A stretch of 64,000 nt of DNA from Paenibacillus sp. Root52 (GTDB taxonomy: Bacteria; Bacillota; Bacilli; Paenibacillales; Paenibacillaceae). Of the stretch, positions 27,451 through 35,954 are shown piece by piece (positions within the stretch are counted from its first letter, which is position 1; every line of letters starts with the position of its first letter). The stretch is from contig NZ_LMFO01000029.1 in assembly GCF_001426865.1 (NCBI RefSeq), positions 124,001 through 188,000 of the forward strand. Direction: 5' to 3'. A model generated the notes under the pieces. It was not told the DNA's origin and ran no database searches. It saw only the letters and a list, made by a program, of their open reading frames with translations. Position numbers and translations under genes: made by a program.

Positions 27451-27885
27451 TTGTTAATTAATTTGAAATCACGAATTCAGGAGCCTGAGGTGCAAGAACT
27501 GTTGGCCTATTCGGTCTTTCCTGAACCTGAACATTTGAATCAAGCTATTCAACAATATACGGAGAGCGATGCATTGCATCTTGAAGGGTATGAAGGCGAG
27601 GGGCAGCTCATTGGCTTACTCGGTTATATTCACACAGGAGCAGATGAAGTGACGATTAAGCATATTGCCGTTTTGCCTGAGAATCGCTTCAAAAATTATG
27701 GACGTGGAATGATCGCACAGCTTCTGGAGAAACATAATCCGGATCGTTTGATCGCAGAAACGGATCAGGAGGCTGTCGAGTTCTATCGGAATTGTGGATT
27801 TGTCGTGTACAGCCTTGGCGAGTTATATCCAGGCGTTGAGCGGTTTCGCTGCGTGTTGGAGAAGGATGAAGACACGGAAGAATAA
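27451..27885 (+). CDS. GNAT-family N-acetyltransferase
   Basis: 144-aa acetyltransferase. IKHIAVLPENRFKNYGRGMI carries the acetyl-CoA loop, followed by ETDQEAVEFYRNCGFVVYSL, the typical beta6-alpha4 region. The TTG start is supported by AGGAGGAA ending about 7 nt before it. The nearby out-of-frame ATG at 27444 runs into a stop after five codons. Substrate unknown. It is followed by a terminator. Confidence 0.8.
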   Translation: MLINLKSRIQEPEVQELLAYSVFPEPEHLNQAIQQYTESDALHLEGYEGEGQLIGLLGYIHTGADEVTIKHIAVLPENRFKNYGRGMIAQLLEKHNPDRLIAETDQEAVEFYRNCGFVVYSLGELYPGVERFRCVLEKDEDTEE

Positions 27886-27933
27886 TCGGTTAAGAATATG
27901 GAATATGAAACTGAATACAAATAAATAAAACAT

Positions 27934-27987
27934 GAAGCAGAACGTTTGAGTTTAGTGAGAACTAAGTCAGACGTCCTGCTTTTTTTT
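27934..27987 (+). terminator. Rho-independent terminator
   Basis: Long interrupted stem: GCAG/CTGC, ACGT/ACGT, TGA/TCA and TTAGT/ACTAA around the loop GAGA, followed by eight T. Confidence 0.85.
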
Positions 27988-28017
27988 GTTTTGTTTGTAG
28001 AGGATAGGAAAAAAGTA

Positions 28018-28047
28018 TTGCTTCGTCATATAGTTTCAGTATAGAAT
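28018..28047 (+). promoter_or_regulatory. Candidate sigma-A promoter of the marR-MMPL operon
   Basis: TTGCTT (28018-28023), an 18-nt spacer and TAGAAT (28042-28047). The first two ATAGTTTCA repeats lie within and at the edge of it, which would suit repression. Confidence 0.4.
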
Positions 28048-28070
28048 AGTTTCATTGATAAATAGTTTCA
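28030..28070 (+). repeat. Three ATAGTTTCA direct repeats with 16-bp period
   Basis: Exact copies of ATAGTTTCA start at 28030, 28046 and 28062. An inverted half-site AACTA follows at 28077-28081. They overlap the candidate promoter and end 36 bp before the marR start. They are a likely binding array for the MarR regulator encoded just downstream. Confidence 0.7.
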
Positions 28071-28105
28071 TAAGCGAACTACTTTTCGAGAGAGGAGAAT
28101 AAGAT

Positions 28106-28564
28106 ATGAAAACACCAGACGCTCGAAGTTTGGTTAACCGTTACTTGGATGCATCGTTTTTGGTGACCAAACGTTTCGATACTCGAATTCGTGAACGCGT
28201 GGGTCAGACGATGACGACAGATCAATTTATTGCATTACGACTGATTAATGAGAAGGAACAATGCACCCCTTCCGATCTAGCAGAGTTACTCTGCGTGGGC
28301 AAGAGCAGTATTACCGCTCTGGTCAACAAACTGGTAGATCGTGATCTGGTACATCGTGCTGGGGATGAGCGTGATCGTAGAGTTGTCTACCTGACGTTAA
28401 CGGATCACGGGCGCAAGGCATACCGAGAGACAGAGCAAGAGATACAGCAGCTTCTTGAGCCTTATTTGATCCACTTCAAGCCAGAGGATGTATACAATTT
28501 TATTGAATCGTTTGAGAAGCTTGCAGCTTTGCTAACGCATGAGGGAGGACCGGAGCAGAAATGA
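28106..28564 (+). CDS. MarR-family regulator of the MMPL transporter
   Basis: 152-aa winged-helix regulator. The HTH lies in PSDLAELLCVGKSSITALVN and the wing in DERDRRVVYLTLTDHGRKAY. GAGAGGAGAA precedes the ATG. Its stop codon overlaps the start of the transporter gene (ATGA, 4 nt), so the two are translationally coupled and MarR most likely represses the operon. Three phased repeats upstream are the probable operator. Ligand unknown, but probably a hydrophobic compound exported by the transporter. Confidence 0.9.
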   Translation: MKTPDARSLVNRYLDASFLVTKRFDTRIRERVGQTMTTDQFIALRLINEKEQCTPSDLAELLCVGKSSITALVNKLVDRDLVHRAGDERDRRVVYLTLTDHGRKAYRETEQEIQQLLEPYLIHFKPEDVYNFIESFEKLAALLTHEGGPEQK

Positions 28565-31500
28565 GAACGATTTTGAAAGCAAGATGGTGGCTGATGGGGC
28601 TGTGGATCGTCATTGCCGCAGTATTAATGCTAACTGCTCCCAATATGGGAGAGTTAATCCGAGAAAAGGGTCAATTTTCCGTACCCGAAGGTTACTCTTC
28701 AACGAATGCAGCCGCCATTCTAAATGCAGCTGCCGCGCAAAAAGGCGAGCAGCAGGGTAGCCAGATCGCTCTTGTATTTTATAACCCAGACGGCCTGGGT
28801 GAGTCGGGAAAACAAGAAGCAGAGAAGGCTATTCAGCAATTGAAGGCTAAGCAGGAGCAGCTGGGCATTCTGTCTATCCTGGAACCTTTTTCAGAACCTG
28901 AATTAGCAGAACAGATGATCTCTGCGGATGGCAAGACAATCTTGACGTCTCTTTCCATTAATCAGGGCGAACGTACTACGAAAGAGATGCGTGATGACCT
29001 GAATGAAGCCTTAGGTTCGGTCAGCGTAGAGCACTACATAACCGGTAAGGGTTTGATTGATGAAGATACGATCGAAAGCTCCCAGGAGGGACTTAAGAAG
29101 TCGGAATACATTACGGTTGTATTTATATTGCTAATTTTATTCCTTGTATTCCGTTCATTTGTAGCGCCATTCGTACCACTGCTTACCGTAGGTGTTAGTT
29201 ACATTGTATCGCAGCAGATTGTGGCATTCCTTGTGGACGCAGTGAACTTCCCAATCTCTACGTTTACACAGATCTTTATGGTGGCAGTAATGTTTGGTAT
29301 TGGTACAGATTATTGTATCCTGCTGATTAGCCGCTTCAAGGAAGAGCTAGCACATCATGAGAATACATGGGATGCAATCATTGCAACGTATCGCACAGCA
29401 GGCAAAACAGTGTTTTTCTCCGCCTTAGCCGTATTGGTTGGTTTTATTGCCATCGGTTTTGCGCAGTTTATGCTGTATCGCTCCGCTGTAGCAGTTGCTG
29501 TGGGTATAGCAGTGATGATGCTCGCTTTGGTAACGATTGTTCCATTCTTTATGGCTGTACTCGGCAAAAAGCTATTCTGGCCTTCTAAAGGTTCATTAGA
29601 GCATGCCGAGAGCCGGATCTATGGAGTGGCAGGCCGTTTCTCTTTGAAACGTCCGTGGGCAGCCTTGTTAATTGTAGCAGCCGTTTGTGTACCATTATTA
29701 AGCACATATGATGGTAAATTATCGTTCAATAGTTTGGATGAAATTGGTGACAAATACGATTCAGTCAAAGCGTTCAATATTATATCCGACAGCTTTGGTC
29801 CAGGAGAATCTCTACCAGGTCAGGTCGTTATTCAGAACGATGAGACTATGGACAATGCCAAATATATGGCTGTAGCTGAGAAAATTAGCCGTGAGGTAGA
29901 GAAGGTTCCGGGCATCACTGGCGTCCGCAGTATGACACGGCCAACAGGTGAAGAGATCAAAGATTTTGAAGTGACTGAGCAAGTGGGTACTCTCTCCGAT
30001 GGATTGGGTGAGGGCAAGACAGGCTTGGACAAAATTCGGGATGGCTTGAGTGAAGCCAGCAGCCAGTTAAGCCAAAATGAACCACAATTAAAAGAAGCAG
30101 CTGATGGTGCAGGAGAACTGACCAAAGGCACTACACAGCTGCAGTCGGGAATTACGCAATTAACTGAAGGGCTGCGTCAAATTGAAAAAGGTATTCGGGA
30201 TGGCTCAGCAGGAGCAGGAGATCTGAAAGCAGGGCTTCAACAAGCGAAGTCAAGCGCTGATCAACTCGCAGAGGCGAACAACCAGTTATTACAGGCTTAC
30301 CGCCAAGCAGGAGCAGGGGTTTCGGCTCTTGGTGAAGGTGTTGGTGAAATTGTACAGCAGCTCACCGGCGTTTCAACTGCGCTGACTCAATTAAATGAAT
30401 CCTTCGCAGCATTGGAAGAGCGTTATCCTGAACTGCAGACCGATGCAGATTATCAGCGGGTGAAGGGAACCATAGGTGAAACCGGAACAGGTTCTGCACA
30501 ATTAGCGCAAGGTCTGGGACAAATTCAGACGAACCTGGGTGAAGCAGCCGCAGGTATTAACCAAGCGAATGAAGGCTTTGCAGCAGCGGCAACTGGACAA
30601 AAAGCACTTGCAGACGGACTGAGCCAGATTGTAATGGGCATAGGTCAACTGGAGACAGGTTTGACGCAGGCGGCTAACGGGCAGGGCAAAGTCATTAGTG
30701 AAATTCCTGCTATTCAAAACGGGCTAGGACAGCTCCAGGGTGGACAGGAGAAAATCCAACAAGGATTTACCGATCTGAGCGGTCAATTGACGCAATTAAC
30801 AGATGGTCTCAATCAGAGCGTAGATGGTATTAAACAGGTATCCGGTGGTCTGGAATCAGCACAAGACTATCTGACACAGTTGCAAAATTCACCTGATTCG
30901 GATCTTGCCGGTTGGTACGTACCTGATGAAGCAATGAACAGTAAGGAATTCAAACAGGTATTTGATACGTATCTGTCCACAGATCGGAAAACGATGACGA
31001 TCGATGTCATTTTCGCCGAAAATCCATACGGAACAGAAGCGATTGATCGTGTACCAGATATTGAAGCTGCGGTTCATCGTGCCGTGCAAGGAAGTGCGCT
31101 TGAGAAGGCAGATATTGCTGTAGGCGGGGTAACGAGTACCTTTGCTGACTTGCAGGAAATATCCAATAACGATTATAAACGCACCGTTACGCTGATGCTT
31201 GTAGGTACATTTATTATTCTTGTGTTGTTGCTACGTTCTGTCATTATGCCATTATATTTGATCGTATCATTGCTTCTGGCGTACTTCACATCGATGGCGA
31301 TCACAGAAACCGTATTTGTTAACATCCTTGGATTCTCAGGCATTAGCTGGGTAACGCCGTTCTTTGGCTTTGTTATGCTCATTGCTCTCGGCGTGGATTA
31401 CAGCATATTCTTGATGGATCGTTTCAATGAGAATAAGGGCATGAAGGTACAGGATGCAATGCTCTATGCTATGAAAAACATGGGGACTGTTATTCTGTCT

Positions 31501-31728
31501 GCCGCTGTCATTCTAAGCGGAACCTTTGCTGCGATGTATCCATCAGGAGTGCTATCTATGATGCAGATTGCTACGGTAGTTCTCAGTGGATTAGTGTTGT
31601 ACTCCTTGTTATTCTTACCGTTCTTCGTACCAGTCATGGTGAAGATGTTTGGACGTGCCAATTGGTGGCCATTCCCGAACAAAGAGCAGGAGGAATCCGT
31701 TGATTCTGATCGTACCCTTGGCATGTGA
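28561..31728 (+). CDS. MMPL/RND-family transporter
   Basis: 1055-aa membrane transporter of the MMPL type (YdfJ-like). TM1 is at about residues 8-27, a first extracytoplasmic domain follows, then five TM helices (about 175-340), a large second extracytoplasmic domain (about 385-870) and a final bundle (about 880-1030). The two equivalent motifs GTDYCILLISRFKEE and GVDYSIFLMDRFNE carry the proton-relay Asp-Tyr. The second outer domain contains about 300 residues of x-x-x-Leu-x-x-Gly-like heptads (LGEG, LAQGLGQI, LETGLTQA) that should form a long helical hairpin. It is co-expressed with MarR. Export of a lipid or a toxic hydrophobic compound is the usual role, but the cargo is unknown. Confidence 0.9.
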   Translation: MRTILKARWWLMGLWIVIAAVLMLTAPNMGELIREKGQFSVPEGYSSTNAAAILNAAAAQKGEQQGSQIALVFYNPDGLGESGKQEAEKAIQQLKAKQEQLGILSILEPFSEPELAEQMISADGKTILTSLSINQGERTTKEMRDDLNEALGSVSVEHYITGKGLIDEDTIESSQEGLKKSEYITVVFILLILFLVFRSFVAPFVPLLTVGVSYIVSQQIVAFLVDAVNFPISTFTQIFMVAVMFGIGTDYCILLISRFKEELAHHENTWDAIIATYRTAGKTVFFSALAVLVGFIAIGFAQFMLYRSAVAVAVGIAVMMLALVTIVPFFMAVLGKKLFWPSKGSLEHAESRIYGVAGRFSLKRPWAALLIVAAVCVPLLSTYDGKLSFNSLDEIGDKYDSVKAFNIISDSFGPGESLPGQVVIQNDETMDNAKYMAVAEKISREVEKVPGITGVRSMTRPTGEEIKDFEVTEQVGTLSDGLGEGKTGLDKIRDGLSEASSQLSQNEPQLKEAADGAGELTKGTTQLQSGITQLTEGLRQIEKGIRDGSAGAGDLKAGLQQAKSSADQLAEANNQLLQAYRQAGAGVSALGEGVGEIVQQLTGVSTALTQLNESFAALEERYPELQTDADYQRVKGTIGETGTGSAQLAQGLGQIQTNLGEAAAGINQANEGFAAAATGQKALADGLSQIVMGIGQLETGLTQAANGQGKVISEIPAIQNGLGQLQGGQEKIQQGFTDLSGQLTQLTDGLNQSVDGIKQVSGGLESAQDYLTQLQNSPDSDLAGWYVPDEAMNSKEFKQVFDTYLSTDRKTMTIDVIFAENPYGTEAIDRVPDIEAAVHRAVQGSALEKADIAVGGVTSTFADLQEISNNDYKRTVTLMLVGTFIILVLLLRSVIMPLYLIVSLLLAYFTSMAITETVFVNILGFSGISWVTPFFGFVMLIALGVDYSIFLMDRFNENKGMKVQDAMLYAMKNMGTVILSAAVILSGTFAAMYPSGVLSMMQIATVVLSGLVLYSLLFLPFFVPVMVKMFGRANWWPFPNKEQEESVDSDRTLGM

Positions 31729-31770
31729 GTGAGGAAAAAACCGAGTAAGTAACAAATAAGTCATTGCAAT

Positions 31771-31802
31771 AACGCCGTCAGAGGTTTCTGACGGTGTTTT
31801 TT
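31771..31802 (+). terminator. Rho-independent terminator of the MMPL operon
   Basis: AACGCCGTCAGA pairs with TCTGACGGTGTT (12 bp, one G-U), loop GGTT, then a T-run. Confidence 0.88.
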
Positions 31803-31973
31803 GCTTATTAGGAAATAATTTCTTCTATATTATTTAATTGAATAATCGGGGATAACCGTGATCGAACCAAATAAAGGTGAATGCCCAAGGACACTGTCCC
31901 GCGCTATATGTTTCGATTCCTCATACACTATAGCAATGAGTGAGTTATGAGCATGTAGAGAGGAGCGATGGTG

Positions 31974-32600
31974 ATGGTATATCGATATGCGGCGATTGGG
32001 GACTCGTTAACCGTAGGTACAGGAGCACTGCTAGGCACGGGATTTGTTCCTTTGTATCGCAGAATGGCAGAGATCAACGTTCGAACATTTGTATCCATGG
32101 ATAACATGGGTATGAACGGGCTAACCTCGGGAGAACTATTACAGATGGTGTCCTCGCATAATAGGGTGCGTCAATCGCTTCGAGAAGCAGATATCATCAC
32201 GATATCCATTGGGGGCAATGATCTCATTCGAACATTCAAAGCAAGTAATGGCGTTCCGGGTACAAGCAAGATGACTCAGGTGCTGGGAGATACACGCAAT
32301 CATGTTTCGCAGATTATGAAGCAGATCCGCCAGCTGAAGGGCAATAGTGTCTACATGGTGCGAACAATTGGATTGTACAACCCGTTTCCCCAAGCGGCAG
32401 AGGCGGCATACTGGGTACAGCAATATAATTCCTTCTTGAATGGTGCGGGATCAAGGTATTATGCATGCGCGCAGGTGTATGACCGGTTTCTGGGACATGA
32501 ACGTGAACTATTATTCTGGGATCGGGTACACCCCAATGCTAGAGGGTATCGTGTCATAGCTGATCAGTTAAACCGAACAGGCTATATTCCTTTTTCCTAA
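31974..32600 (+). CDS. SGNH/GDSL-type hydrolase
   Basis: 208-aa hydrolase with all four SGNH blocks: GDSLTVG (catalytic Ser), MNGLTSG (block II Gly), GGNDLI (oxyanion Asn) and DRVHPNARGY (Asp and His). No signal peptide is visible, so it is probably cytosolic. Three in-frame starts are close together. The ATG at 31974 is best placed relative to GAGAGGAG. SGNH enzymes deacylate lipids, acetylated sugars or thioesters, and the substrate is not evident. It stands alone between a terminator and a phosphotransferase gene about 160 bp downstream. Confidence 0.85.
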   Translation: MVYRYAAIGDSLTVGTGALLGTGFVPLYRRMAEINVRTFVSMDNMGMNGLTSGELLQMVSSHNRVRQSLREADIITISIGGNDLIRTFKASNGVPGTSKMTQVLGDTRNHVSQIMKQIRQLKGNSVYMVRTIGLYNPFPQAAEAAYWVQQYNSFLNGAGSRYYACAQVYDRFLGHERELLFWDRVHPNARGYRVIADQLNRTGYIPFS

Positions 32601-32759
32601 GGCTGGTACACCATTGGGGATGATGGCGAAGTCTTTCAATCACTAGACCCGCTTACCTGCTTCCGTTAAGATGAGAATATGTAAGTGTTCTCTGCCTTAG
32701 GAGGAGTATCTTAAGCTTGAATAGGTCAGTTGATAATGAAAGGTAAAGGAGTTTTTTTG

Positions 32760-33824
32760 GTGCACAACATTCATTTACGTCCTTCAGATGATCCAGAACA
32801 ACAGCTAATTCAGCGTGTGCTGTCCACATATACAATGGAGCCAAGTTGGGAAGCAGAGCGTGGAAGTGGGGGAATGAACAATTCTACGTATATCGTAAAA
32901 ATGAACGGCGAGCGTTATGTGCTTCGGCAATATGAAACGCATAATGATCAAGCCAAGATTAGGTTTGAGCATGAGGTGCTGTTAACCTTGGGACGTTCCA
33001 ATTTTGCGATCAAGGTGCCATCCCCTGTCGAAATAAAGGCTGATGAGCATGCAAGAACCTATTTGCCGATTCAGGACTCGACTGGCAAGCATAAGATCGT
33101 AACTTTATTTCGATATTGTGCCGGAAGCAACCCGGTGTGGAATACCCCTGAGCAACTATTCGAATTTGGCAGAGCTGCTGGAGCATTATCTTTGGCGATG
33201 TCGAAACTGGATATCTTACTCCAACCTGCTTATCCGCCATATTATCAGATTCAAGATGCCTACCCACTGTGCACTCCGCATAAATTAATGCAGCTATGTC
33301 AGACACCACCTCCTGAACTTCATACTTGTGCGGATGATATGCGAGATTTAGGTCGGGTATTACCGGCTCTATTTGAAGCGTTGAATGGTATGGAGCAATT
33401 GCCACACCAACTGGTTCATGGTGATCTGAATGCGTCGAATGTACTTACCAATGAACAGGGACAGATCAGTGCCATACTTGATTTTGAATTTGCTACATGG
33501 GATTTGCGGGTGATGGAGCTCGCTGTTCCAATGTCAGACCTGTTGACACAAGATCAGGATGAAGAGTGGGTGTGGCTTGCACTGGAGGCGATGATTCAGG
33601 GATTCTGTGAGAATGTTACTTTGCAGCCTACTGAACGAGAAGCCATACCGCAGCTTATATTGCTACGAAGTCTAGACGTTGTGATGCATTTTCTTAGTCG
33701 CATGTTCGAAGGTACGGATGAACCTGCCGTAGCCGTGCAGCAGATCCAGAAGCTGAAGGAACGTGCAGATTGGATGGCTCTCCATGAGGGGCGTTTACGT
33801 GAACTACTAGTGCAGGCGATATAA
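32760..33824 (+). CDS. APH-family phosphotransferase (homoserine kinase type II-like)
   Basis: 354-aa kinase-like protein. GSGGMNNSTYIV is the nucleotide loop and YVLRQYE carries the ATP-contacting residue. VHGDLNASNVLTN is the catalytic loop and ILDFEFATWDLRVMELA carries the metal Asp. The reading frame opens at a TTG at 32730, but AAAGGAG at 32745-32751 points to the GTG at 32760. This subgroup resembles homoserine/choline kinase-like enzymes, and the substrate is undetermined. It is convergent with the TPR gene across a shared terminator. Confidence 0.78.
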   Translation: MHNIHLRPSDDPEQQLIQRVLSTYTMEPSWEAERGSGGMNNSTYIVKMNGERYVLRQYETHNDQAKIRFEHEVLLTLGRSNFAIKVPSPVEIKADEHARTYLPIQDSTGKHKIVTLFRYCAGSNPVWNTPEQLFEFGRAAGALSLAMSKLDILLQPAYPPYYQIQDAYPLCTPHKLMQLCQTPPPELHTCADDMRDLGRVLPALFEALNGMEQLPHQLVHGDLNASNVLTNEQGQISAILDFEFATWDLRVMELAVPMSDLLTQDQDEEWVWLALEAMIQGFCENVTLQPTEREAIPQLILLRSLDVVMHFLSRMFEGTDEPAVAVQQIQKLKERADWMALHEGRLRELLVQAI

Positions 33825-33883
33825 AGGTGGTTTGCTAGTGAGGGGTATAGGTTTTTTCGTTGTTTACGCCTAGGATTAAAAAG

Positions 33884-33924
33884 AAGTGCACGGTACGATG
33901 CCACTGGCAAAGCTCCGTGCACTT
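33884..33924. terminator. Bidirectional terminator
   Basis: AAGTGCACGG (33884-33893) and CCGTGCACTT (33915-33924) are exact complements. On the minus strand a T-rich tail follows, so it serves mainly the TPR gene. Confidence 0.75.
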
Positions 33925-33980
33925 TCAATTCATAGCCATATATTCGCTGTGTACACTGCATCAGGCTTAGATCAAGTAGG

Positions 33981-34658
33981 CTACAGTCCGCGTTTGCGGA
34001 ACCAGCTTCGCACAGCCCAGCGGCGTTCCTGACGTTTCTTGTACTTAGGAAGCGAACGGTACACATTCAAGGATTGTTCATAAGCTTGCTTTGCATCCGC
34101 GTTTCTTCCAAGGGAGCGATATACCGAGCCGAGTAGATAATAAGCTTCGCTTGATGATGAATGGATCTCTTGGAACTGGTTCACGTAATGCAAAGATTTA
34201 GTCTGATCTTGATCCTTGAAGCTGCTAGCAAGCGTAAGATAAGGACGACCATACTTCACCCTTGGATTAATATCCAATGCCTGCAAGATATGTTGTTCTC
34301 CTTCTTGGATTTTGCCAAGATACAGCTCGGTTGTGCCTAGTGCTTCCCAGTATTCAGCCGAATGTTCATAAGGGCGCCCAATCTCCAGTAGTATGGCATG
34401 TGCCTCCTCATAACGTTTGCGTTCCATTAATAGGCGAGCCAGATCCAGCTTGGAGGAAACCTCGTTGGGATTCATGGCGATCTGCTGGCGTAATCGTGAA
34501 ATACTACGTAACCGCTTGAGTGGCTTCATGAAGCTAGGGAATACCCCGACGTAACGACGATCCAAGAAATACAGAATAAGAAGAAGTATGAGGATAGCTA
34601 CGATGGGATTACCTACAATCTGCCAGAGTAAGCCAAAAATCAAAAATTTGATCAGCAC
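33981..34658 (-). CDS. Membrane-anchored tetratricopeptide repeat protein
   Basis: 225-aa protein with one or two N-terminal membrane helices (about residues 2-32) and then TPR helices. Examples are SSKLDLARLLMERKRYEEAH, AEYWEALGTTELYLGKIQEG and SEAYYLLGSVYRSLGRNADA. The C-terminus is very basic (KKRQERRWAVRSWFRKRG). GTG start, with GGAG about 11 nt before it; this spacing is long. TPR proteins are scaffolds, and no partner is indicated by the neighbours. It is transcribed alone, convergent to the phosphotransferase. Confidence 0.78.
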   Translation of the reverse strand: MLIKFLIFGLLWQIVGNPIVAILILLLILYFLDRRYVGVFPSFMKPLKRLRSISRLRQQIAMNPNEVSSKLDLARLLMERKRYEEAHAILLEIGRPYEHSAEYWEALGTTELYLGKIQEGEQHILQALDINPRVKYGRPYLTLASSFKDQDQTKSLHYVNQFQEIHSSSSEAYYLLGSVYRSLGRNADAKQAYEQSLNVYRSLPKYKKRQERRWAVRSWFRKRGL

Positions 34659-34754
34659 GATAAGGTCAACTCCGTTTGTAATGTAATCGCGTATATACGC
34701 TTAAGAAGGGAGTACCACAACGTCAGGAGGACGTATTGGATAACCTCTTCAAAC

Positions 34755-34778
34755 CATCTTTGGCTTGATCCAAAGATG
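34755..34778. repeat. Inverted repeat between AraC and TPR genes
   Basis: CATCTTTGG (34755-34763) and CCAAAGATG (34770-34778) are exact complements around CTTGAT. No T-run follows on either strand. It could end the AraC transcript or act as an operator for the TPR gene. Confidence 0.5.
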
Positions 34779-34893
34779 ATGTCTGCCCCTTATCATACCA
34801 TACGAGGTGTATGGAAGAATATGTTACACTTCAAAAAAATGAGTCACCTTAAAGGGATGAAAAAACATAGGTTTTAGAGACATCTGCCATCTG

Positions 34894-35763
34894 CTAACTG
34901 CTCATAGTTCTCCGATAGGCTGCTGGAGTGGTTCCCGTAAGCTTCTTAAACTGACGATAAAAATGAGGCAGGCTCTCGAATCCACAGGCATCCGCGATAG
35001 AGGCCATTGTTGCATCACTTTTGAGCAGATGCTCCTTAGCCATAATAACCCGACGTGCCAGCGCATAGTCGGTTAGTGTCATGCCCGTATATCTCTTGAA
35101 GGCACGGCTGAAATGAGCAGGTGAGACGGCAGCTTGCTGCGCGAGCTCTGGCAGAGATAAGCCGTTACGAAGTTTGTCGTCGATGCTGCTTAGAGTCGCA
35201 GATAACCAGCTTGGCCCAGGTACCGGGCGAGGGGGATTCTCGGGATCTGTGGCATCAAGCCTTTCTAGTGTGATCAACAATAGTTGTAATCTGAGCAACG
35301 CGGCATGTGCGCTAAGATGATTGTTCAGTTCAAACTCATGCTGAATATCTTCAATTAATGCAGCGACTGTGGAACGTTCGGCTGAGGATAGCTGACGTTT
35401 ATACACGCGACGTTTACGACAACGTTCAAATAGGGTTAGTAATGCGGATGAACTGACACCAGCCGCAGACGCTAATAAGACTGGGCTGAAGAACAGCGCA
35501 GAAGAGGTGACGGGGTTCTTTTCATCAGGTAAGGCTCGATGCACCGTGTTTCCCGGAATAATGAAGAGATCCCCCTCAGTCATATCCTCAAGCCCCATGT
35601 CGATAAAAATAGTTCCCTGACCACGATATACATAGATAAGCTCATGCCAATCGTGAAGATGATCGGGCAATTCGTTCTGGGGTGATTTCGTATCTGCATA
35701 CACCAATCGAAATGGGATGCCTGATTCTGCCTGAATGGTTGTACGAACAGGTGAACGATTCAT
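34894..35763 (-). CDS. AraC-family regulator, probably of uxaB-uxaA
   Basis: 289-aa regulator. The N-terminal cupin-like sensor (about residues 15-100) has LPDHLHDWHELIYVYRGQGT and GNTVHRALP. The C-terminal AraC domain (about 190-285) has LPELAQQAAVSPAHFSRAFK and IADACGFESLPHFYRQFKKL. AAGGAGA lies before the ATG. It is divergent from uxaB with a 191-bp shared region that contains a cre-like site, so it probably controls galacturonate catabolism. The effector could be galacturonate or tagaturonate, by inference only. Confidence 0.85.
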   Translation of the reverse strand: MNRSPVRTTIQAESGIPFRLVYADTKSPQNELPDHLHDWHELIYVYRGQGTIFIDMGLEDMTEGDLFIIPGNTVHRALPDEKNPVTSSALFFSPVLLASAAGVSSSALLTLFERCRKRRVYKRQLSSAERSTVAALIEDIQHEFELNNHLSAHAALLRLQLLLITLERLDATDPENPPRPVPGPSWLSATLSSIDDKLRNGLSLPELAQQAAVSPAHFSRAFKRYTGMTLTDYALARRVIMAKEHLLKSDATMASIADACGFESLPHFYRQFKKLTGTTPAAYRRTMSS

Positions 35764-35877
35764 GCTGTCTCCTTTCCAATCATTACTCAGCGATCCAGAG
35801 GAAGAATATGATCATGAAAGAGTATATTTACCGCATTATAAGCAATTTAATTTCCTTTTATTGATGATACAATGAAT

Positions 35878-35891
35878 TTAAAGCGTTTTCA
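35878..35891. promoter_or_regulatory. Candidate cre (CcpA) site upstream of uxaB
   Basis: TTAAAGCGTTTTCA matches TGWAANCGNTNWCA at 13 of 14 positions (T for G at position 2). It lies 64 bp before the uxaB start in the divergent promoter region. Confidence 0.55.
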
Positions 35892-35954
35892 ACGGATGCT
35901 ATAAGATCGTGATCACCATCCGCTGAAGATAAATAAATAATGAGGTGAGTGCTC

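Noticed and set aside
30060..30880. Tandem repeats inside the MMPL transporter gene
   Set aside because: The periodicity is protein-level heptad structure (x-x-x-L-x-x-G) typical of this family, not a DNA repeat array or CRISPR.
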